Positions 14,043 to 24,850 of a stretch of DNA of 64,000 nucleotides are shown here, one piece after another. The notes beneath the pieces are model-generated. The model was not told the origin of the DNA. It worked only from the letters and a program-made list of their open reading frames with translations, and searched no databases. The translations under genes were made by a program, and so were the position numbers. Position 1 is the first letter of the stretch; every line of letters starts with the position of its first letter. This DNA is from Melanocharis versteri (taxonomy: Eukaryota > Chordata > Aves > Passeriformes > Melanocharitidae): assembly GCA_013397845.1 (NCBI GenBank), contig VZTG01008967.1:1320573-1384572 (forward strand). The letters are read 5' to 3'.

Positions 14043-14666
14043 TTGGCTTCATTTTCTTACAGTGCATTGTCCTGATTTGCAAAATGTATACAAAACTCTT
14101 TATATTCATCTTTCAGACCCAATGTGAAGTGGGAGTTATACTCACTCTGGCATGAGAGGGTGCTTTTTGCCTTTCACATCCTCCAACCCCTACGCACACA
14201 GACCCTTCTATTTTTTCCTGACTGAGTGGTTTTGCAGAGCAGAGATCAAAAGGAAATTTATCAGTATCTGTCTCCCTTCAGACCATTGAAGCCAGACTTC
14301 TGACAACTGTGTAGCAGCCTTAAAGCTGAAAGAAGCATCAAGAACAGGGAAAGAAAAGAAAGAAAAAGTCCCATGGCTACACTGTCATTGTCAGATTATG
14401 GAGGAGGAAATTGCAGTGTGAAAGCACCACACATGCTTTGAAGGTAGGGAGGCAGGGGATGGGGACTCTGGCCTCACTAGATTGTTGGTTTGTCCAACCC
14501 AAAAAACTCCAGGCCCCCCAGTCCCCAAAGACTCCTGAGCTCTGAAGTTGAAACAGCATCCTTGTGTGTTACACTGTTGTGGTTAAAGGTGACCTAAACT
14601 GCTTTAAACACATAAAATTCATCAGAAAGTACCAAGTGTGTCATTTAAGCATAGCCCTTCCTTCAT

Positions 14667-15119
14667 CTAGCTACTAAAACTGGGGCAATAGGGTTCAGAA
14701 TTTCCTTTGCTATAAAAATTCTTGTGTATAAATGCTGAAACCTGCAGTAAAAACTTACTAGTCTGAACTTTTTCAGACTCCAAGGGATTACAGCTAGGGA
14801 TTGTTTGAAGCTCCTTGCCTAAATACTCAGCCAAGACTGCAGAGGTGATATTAGACAGCACAGACTGTTCAGCTAAACCAGAGGAAGAGTCAGTGGCTCC
14901 TTTTATGTCAGATGTGCTCAGTACCCCTTTAACAGTATCCTCTATCCACTGTATTCCAAGTGACTTCACTAAAGCACTGGGGAAGAGTTCTGCTCCTGCA
15001 TTGCTTGAAATAATCATGTTAGTTATGTGATTCTCTGATGAAAGAGGAGCAGATAAATCCCTGAGCTCTGAATTTGGAAAGCAGAAAGAAATGATGGATG
15101 AACCTTCTATATTGGCAAT
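14667..15119 (-). other. Unvalidated minus-strand open frame, about 150 codons stop to stop
   Basis: On the minus strand the frame is open from 15119 down to the stop at 14667. The first ATG is at 15017 and gives 116 residues. The translation is rich in Ser, Leu and Ile, with alternating hydrophobic positions and no low-complexity run, so it looks more protein-like than most frames here. I could not place it in a family. A possible acceptor-like AG occurs near the upstream end, but its pyrimidine tract is poor. Several frames above 100 codons are expected by chance in 64 kb of AT-rich DNA. Confidence 0.15.
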
Positions 15120-15207
15120 TCAATTGGGTTTGGAAAATGAATCAAATGTTTAGCTGCTTACCCAGACCGTATCCCCCCAAACTCTCCAAACAGTTATGTC
15201 TGACACT

Positions 15208-15283
15208 GGGACTTCATCCAGCTCCCTTTGAAATCAATTAACAGACTCTCATGACTTCAGCTGGGAGGCCATCAGGCCCTAGG
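15208..15283. repeat. Ancient symmetric amniote repeat (CATTGACTTCA-type)
   Basis: The stretch reads CATCCAGCTCCCTTTGAAAT, then AGACTCTCATGACTTCAGCT, then GGCCATCAGGCCCTAG. Its two halves are imperfect inverted copies of each other: a CCAGCTCCC..TGAAATCA arm opposes a TGACTTCAGCTGGGAGG arm, with an AGACTC centre. This fits a palindromic interspersed repeat, remembered from turtle, crocodile and bird genomes, with a CCCATTGACTTCAATGGGA core. It is probably a relic of a non-autonomous DNA transposon. No family name is claimed. Confidence 0.6.
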
Positions 15284-18200
15284 GCTCAAACAGGTTTGCT
15301 CTCCCGTGACTCACATTGTTTGGCATTGCGGCTGGGGTGGGGACAAGGTTGACAGAACACTAGTCAAAAGATAAATCTCCAGTCAGGGAGAAATGGGACA
15401 AGTGAAAATTCAAAGGACTTTAAAAATCCTCTAAGAAAACCTCTGGTGGTACACCATTATTACGTACTTATTTTCTTTAGAAAACAGTTGATTCAGTTTG
15501 GCTTTGTGGAAAAAGAAAAACAAAACCAAAGCCAGACATCCTTATTTGGACTATTCTGGTTCACCCACATCAGTAAAATGCATTACATTTTATTGTCAAT
15601 AGATAATTATTTTGAACTTGATGACTGAGAGATGCATTTTGGTTATGAGTAGGACCTAAAAGAACCTTTTCAAAAAATATTCAGATTTACCTTTGAATTA
15701 AATAACAGCAGCATATCTAGCAAATTCTTCACCCATGGCCAGGGAAGAGTTTAGAGGTTCCATATGGCAACTTGCACCAAACAAAGGGAAGCTGGCCAAA
15801 GAGGTAAATTAATTGGGACACATCGTCTAAAAGTTTTGCAGTGTCATTACTACCCAGAGATACCCAACAGGATGTGGTTACTTTTCATCTTCTTGGCATT
15901 TCAGAAATGTGTCTGAGCCTGCATCATTGAACTCTTTTCAGATTTAAGAGCTGTCAGTCCCAATACTTTTGTCTGACAGTGTAAATAAGAAAAGGATAAA
16001 TGTTTATAGGGAGGTTGTCAACATAGTATTCATGCATTTACAGGGGAAAAAGAAACCTATACCCTACTAGCAACTAGCAACAGAATTTTTTTTCAGGAAA
16101 TAACATTGGGGTTTAATTTTTTTTTCTAAAGAAGATGTAAAACATTTCTAATTGAAATATAAAAAACTTTAAATCAACCATTTTCTCGTTAAAAAATACC
16201 AGACTGAGCAACAAAATGACACTTTCTGATAAGAAGAAACTTCGTGGTAAGAAAATGAGCCAGTTTTATTAATAAATCCTTGTATCTTCATAACTACTTG
16301 ACAGATATTTCTGGACTCCATAGTTTTCCTTCCAAATTAACCTTATTAATTTGAAGGGGAGAAAAGAACACAGATGTGTTTTGTCTCTGTGCAGCAGTTG
16401 GGTCAAAGTTTCAGATCTTTTTTATTAATCTCTTTGTCTGTAGACATCCAAAAAAGAGTTTGAAAGGCCTCAAAGAATTAAAGCTCCAGGTGTCAATGTG
16501 GTGGTATCATTTCAGGCCACCTCTGTGAGAACACTGAGCTCGTTTGGCACAGCTGACAGGAGCAGCTGTAGGGACAACCACCTACCCAGTGTGGCCATGC
16601 ACACTAATATGAAAAGATTCTAGAATAAAAGACTCTAATATAAAAAGACTACATAGAGCTGAGACAAACAAGACAATAAAAGCCCTAAAGTGCATGTTTC
16701 TGGCCCTAGTCTGCAGCCTGAGAATTGTTTCATGAGCTTCTGTAGGGTGACTATGGTCTGAAGATTTTGGGGAAGGTACAGTTTAGTATATGCCTGTACA
16801 AGGACCCCCAAATTCCAGACAGAATTGAGTCCAAAACATTTTTTAATCCAGTTTTCTTATTAGTGTCTTCCACTTGAGTTAAAGGCAAATGGAAAACAGA
16901 GAGAGCCATGTTATTTGTTTTTATAGCTGTTTTCTGGCTGGCTTATAGTCTGGTTCTCAGGCTATAGAGGGTTAGCTGGGCTCACAACACTGAAAGAGAA
17001 TGCTCAAATGCAAAACATTTCCCTTTATAATGAGCAGAGGTCATGACAATATTTCCATTCCTACTGTCTTTCAAAAACCAACTTCATGAAATGTAATTTG
17101 AGGCCTTAAATCATGTGACAAAGTCCTGCTAATGGTAAAAAATAATCTGAAAAAAATTGCTATTTTATGTGTTAGTTAATATTTCTGAAAGTTATCATAT
17201 ATTTTTAATTTCCACTTGGTTGTGGATTACGTGAAAGCTCTTTCCTTGAAAAAGACAGACCTCATATCAGTTCTGATAAGTTGGCTTCACTGCATCTGAC
17301 GCATGAAAAAAAAAATCAGGACTTGAAGTATATTTCTTGTGAGTCTTCCTCTGTCTTCCCTGAAAGTAATTTAATATTGGTCTTATCAGTAGCAGGTTAC
17401 CTCTCATGTCTGGCTCTGTAACTTGTGGTACAATGTATGCAGTGCTGTAAAAGACAAAGCATGCCTGATATGTCACATTGAAACCGCAGGAATGTCATAA
17501 GGCTTCTTCCTTAGTCTGCGTTTGTCTGAAGGAACTGGCCATGAATCCCAGTGCCCTGAGTGTGCTCATCCAAACGTGATCACTGTGAGGTGCAGTTTGG
17601 CGGATACTGCATCACACTGGGGTCCAAAGGCTGTTCTGGAAACATCTCCCAAAAGTGAGCATAAAGGTTACATGGTTTCTTCAGAAAGCTAAACAATGGC
17701 AACCTGAGGAAAAGGAATCCTAATCCACAGGAAAGACTAAGAGAGTTGTTTACACTCTCAGTAACGTAACAACATAAAGCAAAGATGATAGTCTATTCAG
17801 AACACTTTATTATTAATGTCCAGATTCTACAAAAATCACCAAAAAATTCTTTGTTCTCTTGTGGTGTTTGTCACAACATAATGAAAATCTCTCTAAGACT
17901 GTTTTGGGCAAGAGATGCTTGTAGAAAACTCCTTTGTGTTGTGGCTAAACTGACAAGAGGATGTATTCTTCCACTGAAAATATTGAAAAAAATGGCTTTA
18001 GCGATACATCATCGTACTGGAGATTAGATACAGCTCATGGAGGGAAAATCTTGTCTGTGCAGGTTATTGAGAAGACTGTGTTGACCTTGTAGTTACAAGC
18101 CTGATGTCACCAATTCTCAAAAAAATCTACTCTTTTTCGTCTAATATGTGCATATGAGCCAATGACAGTGCAATTTTGCTGATGGAGGATACCTTCTAAA

Positions 18201-20340
18201 CTGCTCACACATGTATTTCAGAAGAAATTCAAATGTAGCACAGGAAGTCTATGTTCTTTAGGGAAATGAATTAATTTGCTATAGAAGATGTTGTTTTAAG
18301 ACAATAACTACAACCACTGGTACATTTCTTTGTCATGAAATGTCTCAGGTGGTATAATTCCTAATAGTCAGGTCAAATCACACATTTGTAAGACTAACTT
18401 CTCCCTGGAAAGGTATCCTAGGGCATAACCATGACTGAACAGCAATTAAATTGAAAACTGGAAAAACAAAACTGGAAAGAAGAATGGCAAAATTATATAT
18501 TAGGCCCTTTTATTTACTGACTTTAGCAGGCCATATGCTGAAGCCCTGGCTCCATCCTTACTATAATAGTTAAGCAAAAACATCATTCAAGTTAAAAAAT
18601 AATAATTAAACAATAAACCAACAAAGGAGGTAGATTTCGGGGTGGAGGGAATGAATAGTAATTTTATGCATTAGAACAGCCACATTTTTTAGGGACATGA
18701 TAAAGCAAACCAAATTTTCAAAAACTGGAATCCACACAGGAAATGATCTTTTCTCAGTTGGAAAAATTCCTTTTTTTCTCCTTATTCTCTCCAGAACTCT
18801 CTTCTCCTTTCTTCTTTGGCATTATTTGCTTATTACTATATTCATCATGATTGTGGTTCATTTGAAGAAAGAGTATGTGCTGATAAACCTCCTCATTCAT
18901 TATGGACTCAAAATAGAATTACAGCAATTACATATAATAGTGGCAATATATTTTTTAAAAGCCTCGCTGAGACAGCTGCTTTGAAACAATAATGAACACC
19001 CATGGTTTAAATCACTTATGTCTGAGATTAGCTCTTTTGCCTTACTTATTTCCTAGAAACATTATGGAAAGTATTTAAGACAGAATAGCACAGAGTTGTC
19101 ATTGAAGTTTTGTGGCAAAACAGGCAAAAAGAGGACTTAAAACCAGAGATGACCGTCTCCCACTGCATTGCTCAATTTCTTAATTGCTTATTCCCATGTG
19201 CAGAATTGAGGCTCTTAGGAAGATGTGAACTCTTTCTGTGCCAAAATAAGTGGCTGATCTTCAAGAATTCAGCACCACTTGGCAGAAGAAAATCCCTCCC
19301 CATAAGCTCTACTCCGGGATCTGCTGTGTGCCAAGAACACTTGAAATGTAAGTCTCACTTACCTAGTGGGTAAACTTTCCTGTCTAGGTGGGTGCTGAGT
19401 TTATCTGAAGTGCTGGTTCTCTGATATTCCAGTGATGAACTCTAGAAAAATGAAAAAGCTACAAAGATCTGTTTCCGGTGGTTTCAGGAAAAAACCCTGG
19501 TGTTATTTAATTCTTACTTGAGCTAAAGAACTATCTGCTGACTCCTTATTAATGTCCATCAATCAAACATGTTTTTGTCTTCATTCTACGTCAATTGAAG
19601 GACACTTTATCAGACAGATTTTTCTGTAGAGAAGGAGCATACAATCAGCATATAGCCACAGAATCTCTGCATTTCTCTGGTCCCATATTGTCTGACTCCC
19701 TATATTTTCAGTCATCACCATCTCATATTTTTAGAAATTTTATAATTATCACTTTACAATGATTGAAGACTTCTAGAAAACTTGATGATGATACTAAGCT
19801 ATTACAATCTGACAAAGTTTGCACATCCTTTACTCTGCCCAACCCGATGTCACAGCAGGAGGCATGTGCTTTAGATATGTATTTATTTGTGCACAGTTAC
19901 AATGACTGCAGTATACGCTGATGGTGAGGTTTTTTCCATAAATAGGGAATTTGACTCCTAAAGCGGCAGGTAGAATTAGCAACTTTCTGTCTCACTCATT
20001 CTTAACCTGTGATCACCAGATAATAAATGGCATCTTTCTTCCCCTCTCATTGCATTTTTTCTTTTAAACCCCATTCTAAGTTATTTATCTATTGCATTGC
20101 ACTGGAAGCTTTGCAATATTAAGTTCTCCAGGTTATTTCAGAAGACAGATGACAAAATGTTAGCTACAGCACTATTTAGCATTATAACTACACATCTTAT
20201 GAGACACAGCTCCTAAAGAATGGTAGGTGAAGCTTTCAGAGGAAGAGCAGGTAAAGAAAAATAGAAGAACACAGTTGAACCATAATGTTTAAATAGCAAA
20301 ATTTTAGCCATGAAAAATACATCAGCATGTAACAGGTGAT
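15284..20340. other. Non-coding DNA, no gene seen
   Basis: About 5 kb with no supported gene, RNA or repeat. Open frames reach at most 95 codons (18697-18984) and that one is leucine/isoleucine-rich from T-rich DNA. Part of the stretch near 16540-16700 carries several short AAAGACTCTAATA-like near-repeats without a clear unit. Confidence 0.5.
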
Positions 20341-20355
20341 TCATATTCCCATGTA

Positions 20356-20367
20356 ATGCAAATGCAT
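20356..20367. promoter_or_regulatory. Octamer/half-MORE site ATGCAAATGCAT (copy 1)
   Basis: ATGCAAATGCAT joins the canonical POU octamer ATGCAAAT to an overlapping ATGCAT half-site. An identical 12-mer recurs at 21593-21604. Such sites are bound by Oct/POU family transcription factors in vertebrates. Function here is inferred only from sequence. Confidence 0.35.
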
Positions 20368-20544
20368 TTGGACACGATGAGGAGAGCATTGGAGATCAGG
20401 TGGGGATCAGTAAGTATCTTGCAAGATTAGACTCATATGATGCTGTCCTTAGAATTACCTTTTTTATTCACCACTAATCACTTCTACTGCCTTTTCTTTC
20501 CTAGTCACTTTATTTGTTTCAAGGGGACTGATAAGGCCCTTAAG

Positions 20545-20790
20545 GCAGTCCCATAATGATACTAATTAATTAATAATTGGTAGCAATTTGGGTGTGTTGA
20601 AGAGCTGACCTCAGATAATTCATGCATTGTGACATGATGTATTTGACAGTGCCAGCAGCAGAAACAGCAGGAGTGCCATCCTCCAGCTGCCAGAACTAAT
20701 TATAAGCAGTTTGTCTTTTCCCTCAATGGCAGATTCTGTTTGTTTCACAACATCCAATTTAAAAGTCACTTTTAATATCATCATCAACAA
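20545..20790. promoter_or_regulatory. Candidate conserved non-coding element
   Basis: This 250-base patch has the texture of vertebrate conserved enhancers. It contains a TAATTAATTAATAATT homeodomain-type cluster at 20563-20578, a CAGCTG E-box at 20684-20689, a second TAATTATA site at 20697-20704, a TGACAG word and an otherwise non-repetitive mixed composition. No frame is open across it. The call is by texture only; conservation cannot be seen from one sequence. Confidence 0.4.
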
Positions 20791-21277
20791 AAGAATACCT
20801 GGGAAAAAATGTGTTCACTTTTGACTGAGAAACTGCAGAATGAGTTGGATTTCCATGGTCATTTTTGCTAATTCAAACACTGAACACAAGGTAAAAAGCA
20901 GATGGAAAGTTTCTCACAGGAAAACATAAAAACTGCTCTTGCTTTTGCACAATTGATGTGGTGCTGATGAGTTAGTTAAAACAGCAACTTAAAACAACAT
21001 AAAGTCCCCTCCTGAAGCTCTTATATTATGTGATCAACCTTATGACAAAGGACCATAGGCTACATTTTCCATGAAAACTAATTCTGTAAGTCTTAGCAAG
21101 GATAAGGTGCTGAGAAAGTCATGTATTCTTACAGAACTATCCCAGTGTCACTTGAAGGTAATTCACTGTTGTGAATTCTCATCCTTTCTATTACTTTGTA
21201 TGCTCAAATCATTAAAATCCTGTCTTAAAATTTCATCCTTCTTCTATAGTAAGGTGAAAAGGTTAATTCCCAAGGGA

Positions 21278-21326
21278 CTAATCCTGTGAGGTGCTGGGCT
21301 CTCTCAGCTCCCACTGACTTCAAAGC
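21278..21326. repeat. Ancient symmetric amniote repeat, half element
   Basis: The stretch reads CTAATCCTGTGAGGTGCTGG, then GCTCTCTCAGCTCCCACTGA, then CTTCAAAG. The order CCTGTGAGGTGCTG, CTCAGCTCCC, ACTGACTTCA is that of one arm of an old palindromic repeat remembered from turtles and crocodiles. The second arm is not recognisable. It is probably related in type to the copies at 15208, 31989 and 36905. Confidence 0.55.
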
Positions 21327-21592
21327 TAAATATTTGCTTCACATGAAAGCCTCTTTAATTCCCCATTACTGTAAGGTATACTTGTATACAACAGTGGGAG
21401 CAGTTGTCATTATAAATCAGAGAGTTTATCAGGGGAGCTATTCTCCAGGGCAGAGCAGATTCTAACACACCACGACATACTTTATTTGTTAGCCTCAGTT
21501 CCACAGGAATTTTATTCAGGCAGACACCTCAAGGCATGCATCTTTTCAAAGTGTTTAGGCAGGAAGCGAAATTCAAATTAGATACACTTACG

Positions 21593-21604
21593 ATGCAAAT
21601 GCAT
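21593..21604. promoter_or_regulatory. Octamer/half-MORE site ATGCAAATGCAT (copy 2)
   Basis: Exact second copy of the 12-mer at 20356-20367, followed by ATTATTATTTAG. It is a possible POU-factor site within AT-rich DNA that looks like a regulatory element. Function is inferred. Confidence 0.35.
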
Positions 21605-23204
21605 TATTATTTAGCTCAAAACGACTGAAGCTCAGGGGTTGTAAATCCTGCCATAAAGAGATCTTTCAATTACCTTCTGTTCAGTGAATCAGAGAAGAGG
21701 AACCCTTTCCCTGGCTTTTTCATGCAGAACAAATTTGACTCCCAAACAAATATCAATCACCATAATACTCTATATTTTGGCCTCTATACAGACCTAACTC
21801 CAAGCTATTTTATATGGGGTTTTCTTTTAAGACGATGTCAAACTGAAACCTTGTATCTGTAGTATAACTGAATCTGAACCCAGTCTTAAATGGCTCCTCC
21901 TTCTGTAAGCTCAGCAAAACTCCAGAGGATGTATGAAACCTGGAGCCAGATCTAGATCAGATTTAGGAATTTTTTTCTTTCCTTTGAAATTTCATTTCTT
22001 CTTTAGCTCATCTCTGTCCTTCGTTCCAAACTTCCAAACTACAGATAAAATATATTACTGCTTTCCCTCTAATATTTCCACAGCATGACTTTTTCTGGTA
22101 GCTCAAATTTCCCCTCACCTCCTCACTTGATGTTTGACCTTTCTAACGTTCAGTTGATTCTCCTTCTCCTCCTTTCCTGTCCCCATCTAATACCACCTGC
22201 CTGTTTAAAACGTGGCTGTTATAGTCTTTGCCTTGCATGGAATCCTTTTGTTAGTTTCTCTTATTCCACTGAACCAGATTTATACATTATTCCCCTCAGA
22301 ATACCTTGAACTTTTCCTTCTCCTTGCCTCTCAGTTTTTGTGTTATATTGATCAATCACACCAATCTGCTCCCCAGCAGCCAAATTTTACATTTCCATCC
22401 TTGAGTTTTGTGGCACAAAACATTGGGAAAGTTTTACGTTTTCTTCTGCTTTGATCTTCTGAAGGGGTAAAAGAGCAGACAAGCATAATGTCACTTTTCA
22501 CAGATCTTCAAAACGTGTGTGAACACCTGTGTCCACAGACAGTGCCTCGACTGGGGTTGTTCATTCGCAGTCTTCAATCAGGCTTCAATCAGTAGAGTTC
22601 TTGGCATACATATTCACTCTTTAGATTGTCTACAGGAAAATTCAACTTTCTCATTGCAGACTGACGATTGTATAAGTGGTGGTTTAAAGCTTCTGTATGA
22701 CACAAACTAAAGGAAAGAAACAATTCCTCAGATACAAAAAGATGTCCCAAGAAAACTTTACAGAAAGTCTATCTGCAGGCTCAAGTTTTAAGTTGCTCGT
22801 ATTTAAAAAAAAATCGTTAGATCCATATTTAAATATCATTTGAGGACATATTTATAACAAAATATATATTCCATTTTTTGCAAATATATATTATATATAT
22901 GTTAGAACAACATTCAAATATGTCTTCTTAGCAAAACCTGCTAGTGAAGCTCATATTCATCAAACAAAAAATTTTTTTCATTCATCAAGTTAAATATTTG
23001 GTTGCAATCTAACTGTATACATGTATTGTCTCACAGAATAAATGAATAGTTACAGTTTTCAATGTATTTTAAATGAGACCATGCTTTCCCAAAACAATCA
23101 CGTACGACTGCACTGCTAGTGAAAAGAGCTAAACAAATGTCTTCAGAGACTGCAGTTTCCTATGGGTTTCATCTAGAGACTATTACTTTACACTGACAGT
23201 TGCA
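21605..23204. other. Non-coding DNA; pyrimidine-rich near 22.06-22.45 kb, AT-alternating near 22.87-22.91 kb
   Basis: No gene is supported. From 22060 to 22450 the + strand is rich in C and T and carries two overlapping frames of 74 and 80 codons with no recognisable domain. From about 22868 to 22905 there are ATATAT alternations. Confidence 0.45.
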
Positions 23205-23422
23205 GGAGGTACAGGTCCTGTGGTTAGGGAATGGAGGCTGTGTCAGGTCAGGGTTCCATCCTGCACCCTGCAGGACCTGCTGCTTCGCCTCGGGCCACTC
23301 ACCTGAGCACTCTGTAACTCAGTTCGCTCATCTGCGAGGGAGGCTTAATCTTTCCTACATACTCCACAGGGAAGTTATGAAGCTTATTTGGCTAATGTTC
23401 ATTAAGTGCTTTGAAATATTTG
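23205..23422 (+). repeat. MIR-like SINE (ancient tRNA-derived), + orientation
   Basis: The order of blocks follows the remembered MIR/CORE-SINE consensus: a GTGGTTAG head, a CAGGGTTCCATCCTGCACC B-box-like stretch, GGGCCACTCACCTGAGCACT, then ACTCAGTTCGCTCATCTGCG (consensus CTCAGTTTCCTCATCTGTA), then CACAGGGAAGTTATGAAG and a TTAAGTGCTTTGAAA tail segment (consensus GTAAAGTGCTTTGAA). Nearly full core length is kept, but with heavy divergence. MIRs are old and rare as recognisable copies in birds. An open frame of 89 codons over it is a shadow. Confidence 0.7.
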
Positions 23423-23629
23423 ACTTGAAAGCAAAGCTTTTTTCCCATGGTGTTGGTTTTTTTCCATAGAATTGGTACTACATTTATAGTCATGGTACCA
23501 GCTCTCTAACACCATTAACAAAACTTAAAACTGAATCCTAATGAGGAGAGTGGCTTCCATACTGTAACTTTATTTTTCTTCTCTGTTTCCTCCTGTCCTG
23601 GCAGTTCAGGTGATGATTTCTATGGTTTG

Positions 23630-23765
23630 GTTTTTTTTGTTTTCTTCTTGTTTTTTGTTGTTGTTTGTTTGTTTGTTTGTTTGTTTGTTTGTTTGTGGTT
23701 TTGTTGTTGTTGTTGTTTTTGTTTTTGTTTTGGGGGTTGTTTTTTTGGGGGTGGGGGGCGTGTTG
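23630..23765. repeat. G/T-rich simple repeat with (GTTT)n and G runs
   Basis: The + strand is almost purely G and T here. It includes about eight GTTT units at 23663-23695, then GTT and GTTTTT units, then runs of 5, 5 and 6 G near 23734-23758. The reverse strand is the matching A/C-rich tract. Frames of 60-96 codons on both strands through it (poly-Lys/Asn/Gln/Thr on one, poly-Val/Phe on the other) are low-complexity artefacts. The G runs could form a G-quadruplex. Confidence 0.9.
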
Positions 23766-24730
23766 GTTCTTTTGCTTTGCTTTTTCCAGACTAAAGCCAC
23801 AAAGGTTCAAGAGCAAATAATAAACCTTTCAGACTACCTCTTTCAACCAAAACGGAAAAAAAATTTGGACTGTGTACATTTCCAATTATTTTTAAATTAG
23901 CCTTCATGAGCACGTGTAGCAAGTAAATGCAACCACAGTGCCACAGCTTCAAAGATAATATCACTGCTTCTTGAGTTTATGCAGGCCTGCTTAGGTCTTT
24001 ATCTGTGATCCCACTATCTAAACAAAAGCTTAGCTTTCTTTTGCTGTCCTTATCTTGCTTGTCAGTTGATTGTTTGCTAAGTATCTCAGTGAACAAGACC
24101 CAAATGAAAATGACTGTTCGTGTATAATTTGTTTGGATCAGATTAAATTGGAAAGAAGGTAAAAGTGAGAGAGAAAGTAGAATGTACTTACAAATGAGTA
24201 GTGAAGGTCAAAATGAATTACCAAACATCATGCTTGAAGCTTTCTCTTCCTCCTGTCTGACTTTTCTGTGCACTTTGTGGAAAAGGGTAGCTATAAGAGC
24301 ATTTCCAAAGGAAATTCTTTAGATCACGTGAATTTGAAATGTCTCTTTATTATAACATAAGAAAATGTCTTAGGAAGAATAAAATAATCTAACACAATTA
24401 AAGCTAACATAGTCAGCTCCTTTGTCACACTGTTGCCTGCTAACAATTATTCCAATGCCTGCTATTACTTTCTGTTATACTCTGCATTTCTCAGCTGATT
24501 AATTTTAATTGCTGTATCAGTGCAAGTCCTTAAAACTGATCCTAGATTTTTTTGCAAGAAGACTCAAAACCTAATTGGGATGTGATTTGGAAGTGAAACA
24601 CTAACCACGTTAAAGTTGTCTAGTTTTGTTCTATTTTTGTATTGCAATAAAACTTGTTTGTGAGGGTTCAACTGTTTTTTCAGAAGCAGCACTCCTATGA
24701 CTTCATTTCAAGTAGATAAGATAATCAAAG

Positions 24731-24850
24731 GATGCCTGGGGAATTAAAATCCTTGCAAGACATCATGACTTGCCAAAGGCACAGCAGGCCAGCAGCATCA
24801 GGGCCAGGATTCCAGAGATCTGTTGTGCTTCAGCAGAATCTGCAAGCTGC
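24731..24850 (+). repeat. Ancient L3/MIR-like 3' fragment
   Basis: Blocks CATGACTTGCCAAAGGCACA, GCAGGCCAGCAGCATCAGGG and CCAGGATTCCAGAGATCTG follow an old amniote repeat consensus in which GTGACTTGCCCAAGGTCAC, CAGCAGGCCAG, AGCCAGGATTAGAAC and CCAGATCTCCTG occur in this order. In that family the segment comes directly after the TATCCCCATTTTACAG segment seen at 13958-14042, so the two relics sample neighbouring parts of the same or a sister family. A 64-codon frame over it is not a gene. Confidence 0.6.

Noticed and set aside
23538..23900. Lys/Asn/Gln/Thr-rich and Val/Phe-rich frames
   Set aside because: Translations of the G/T-rich simple repeat.
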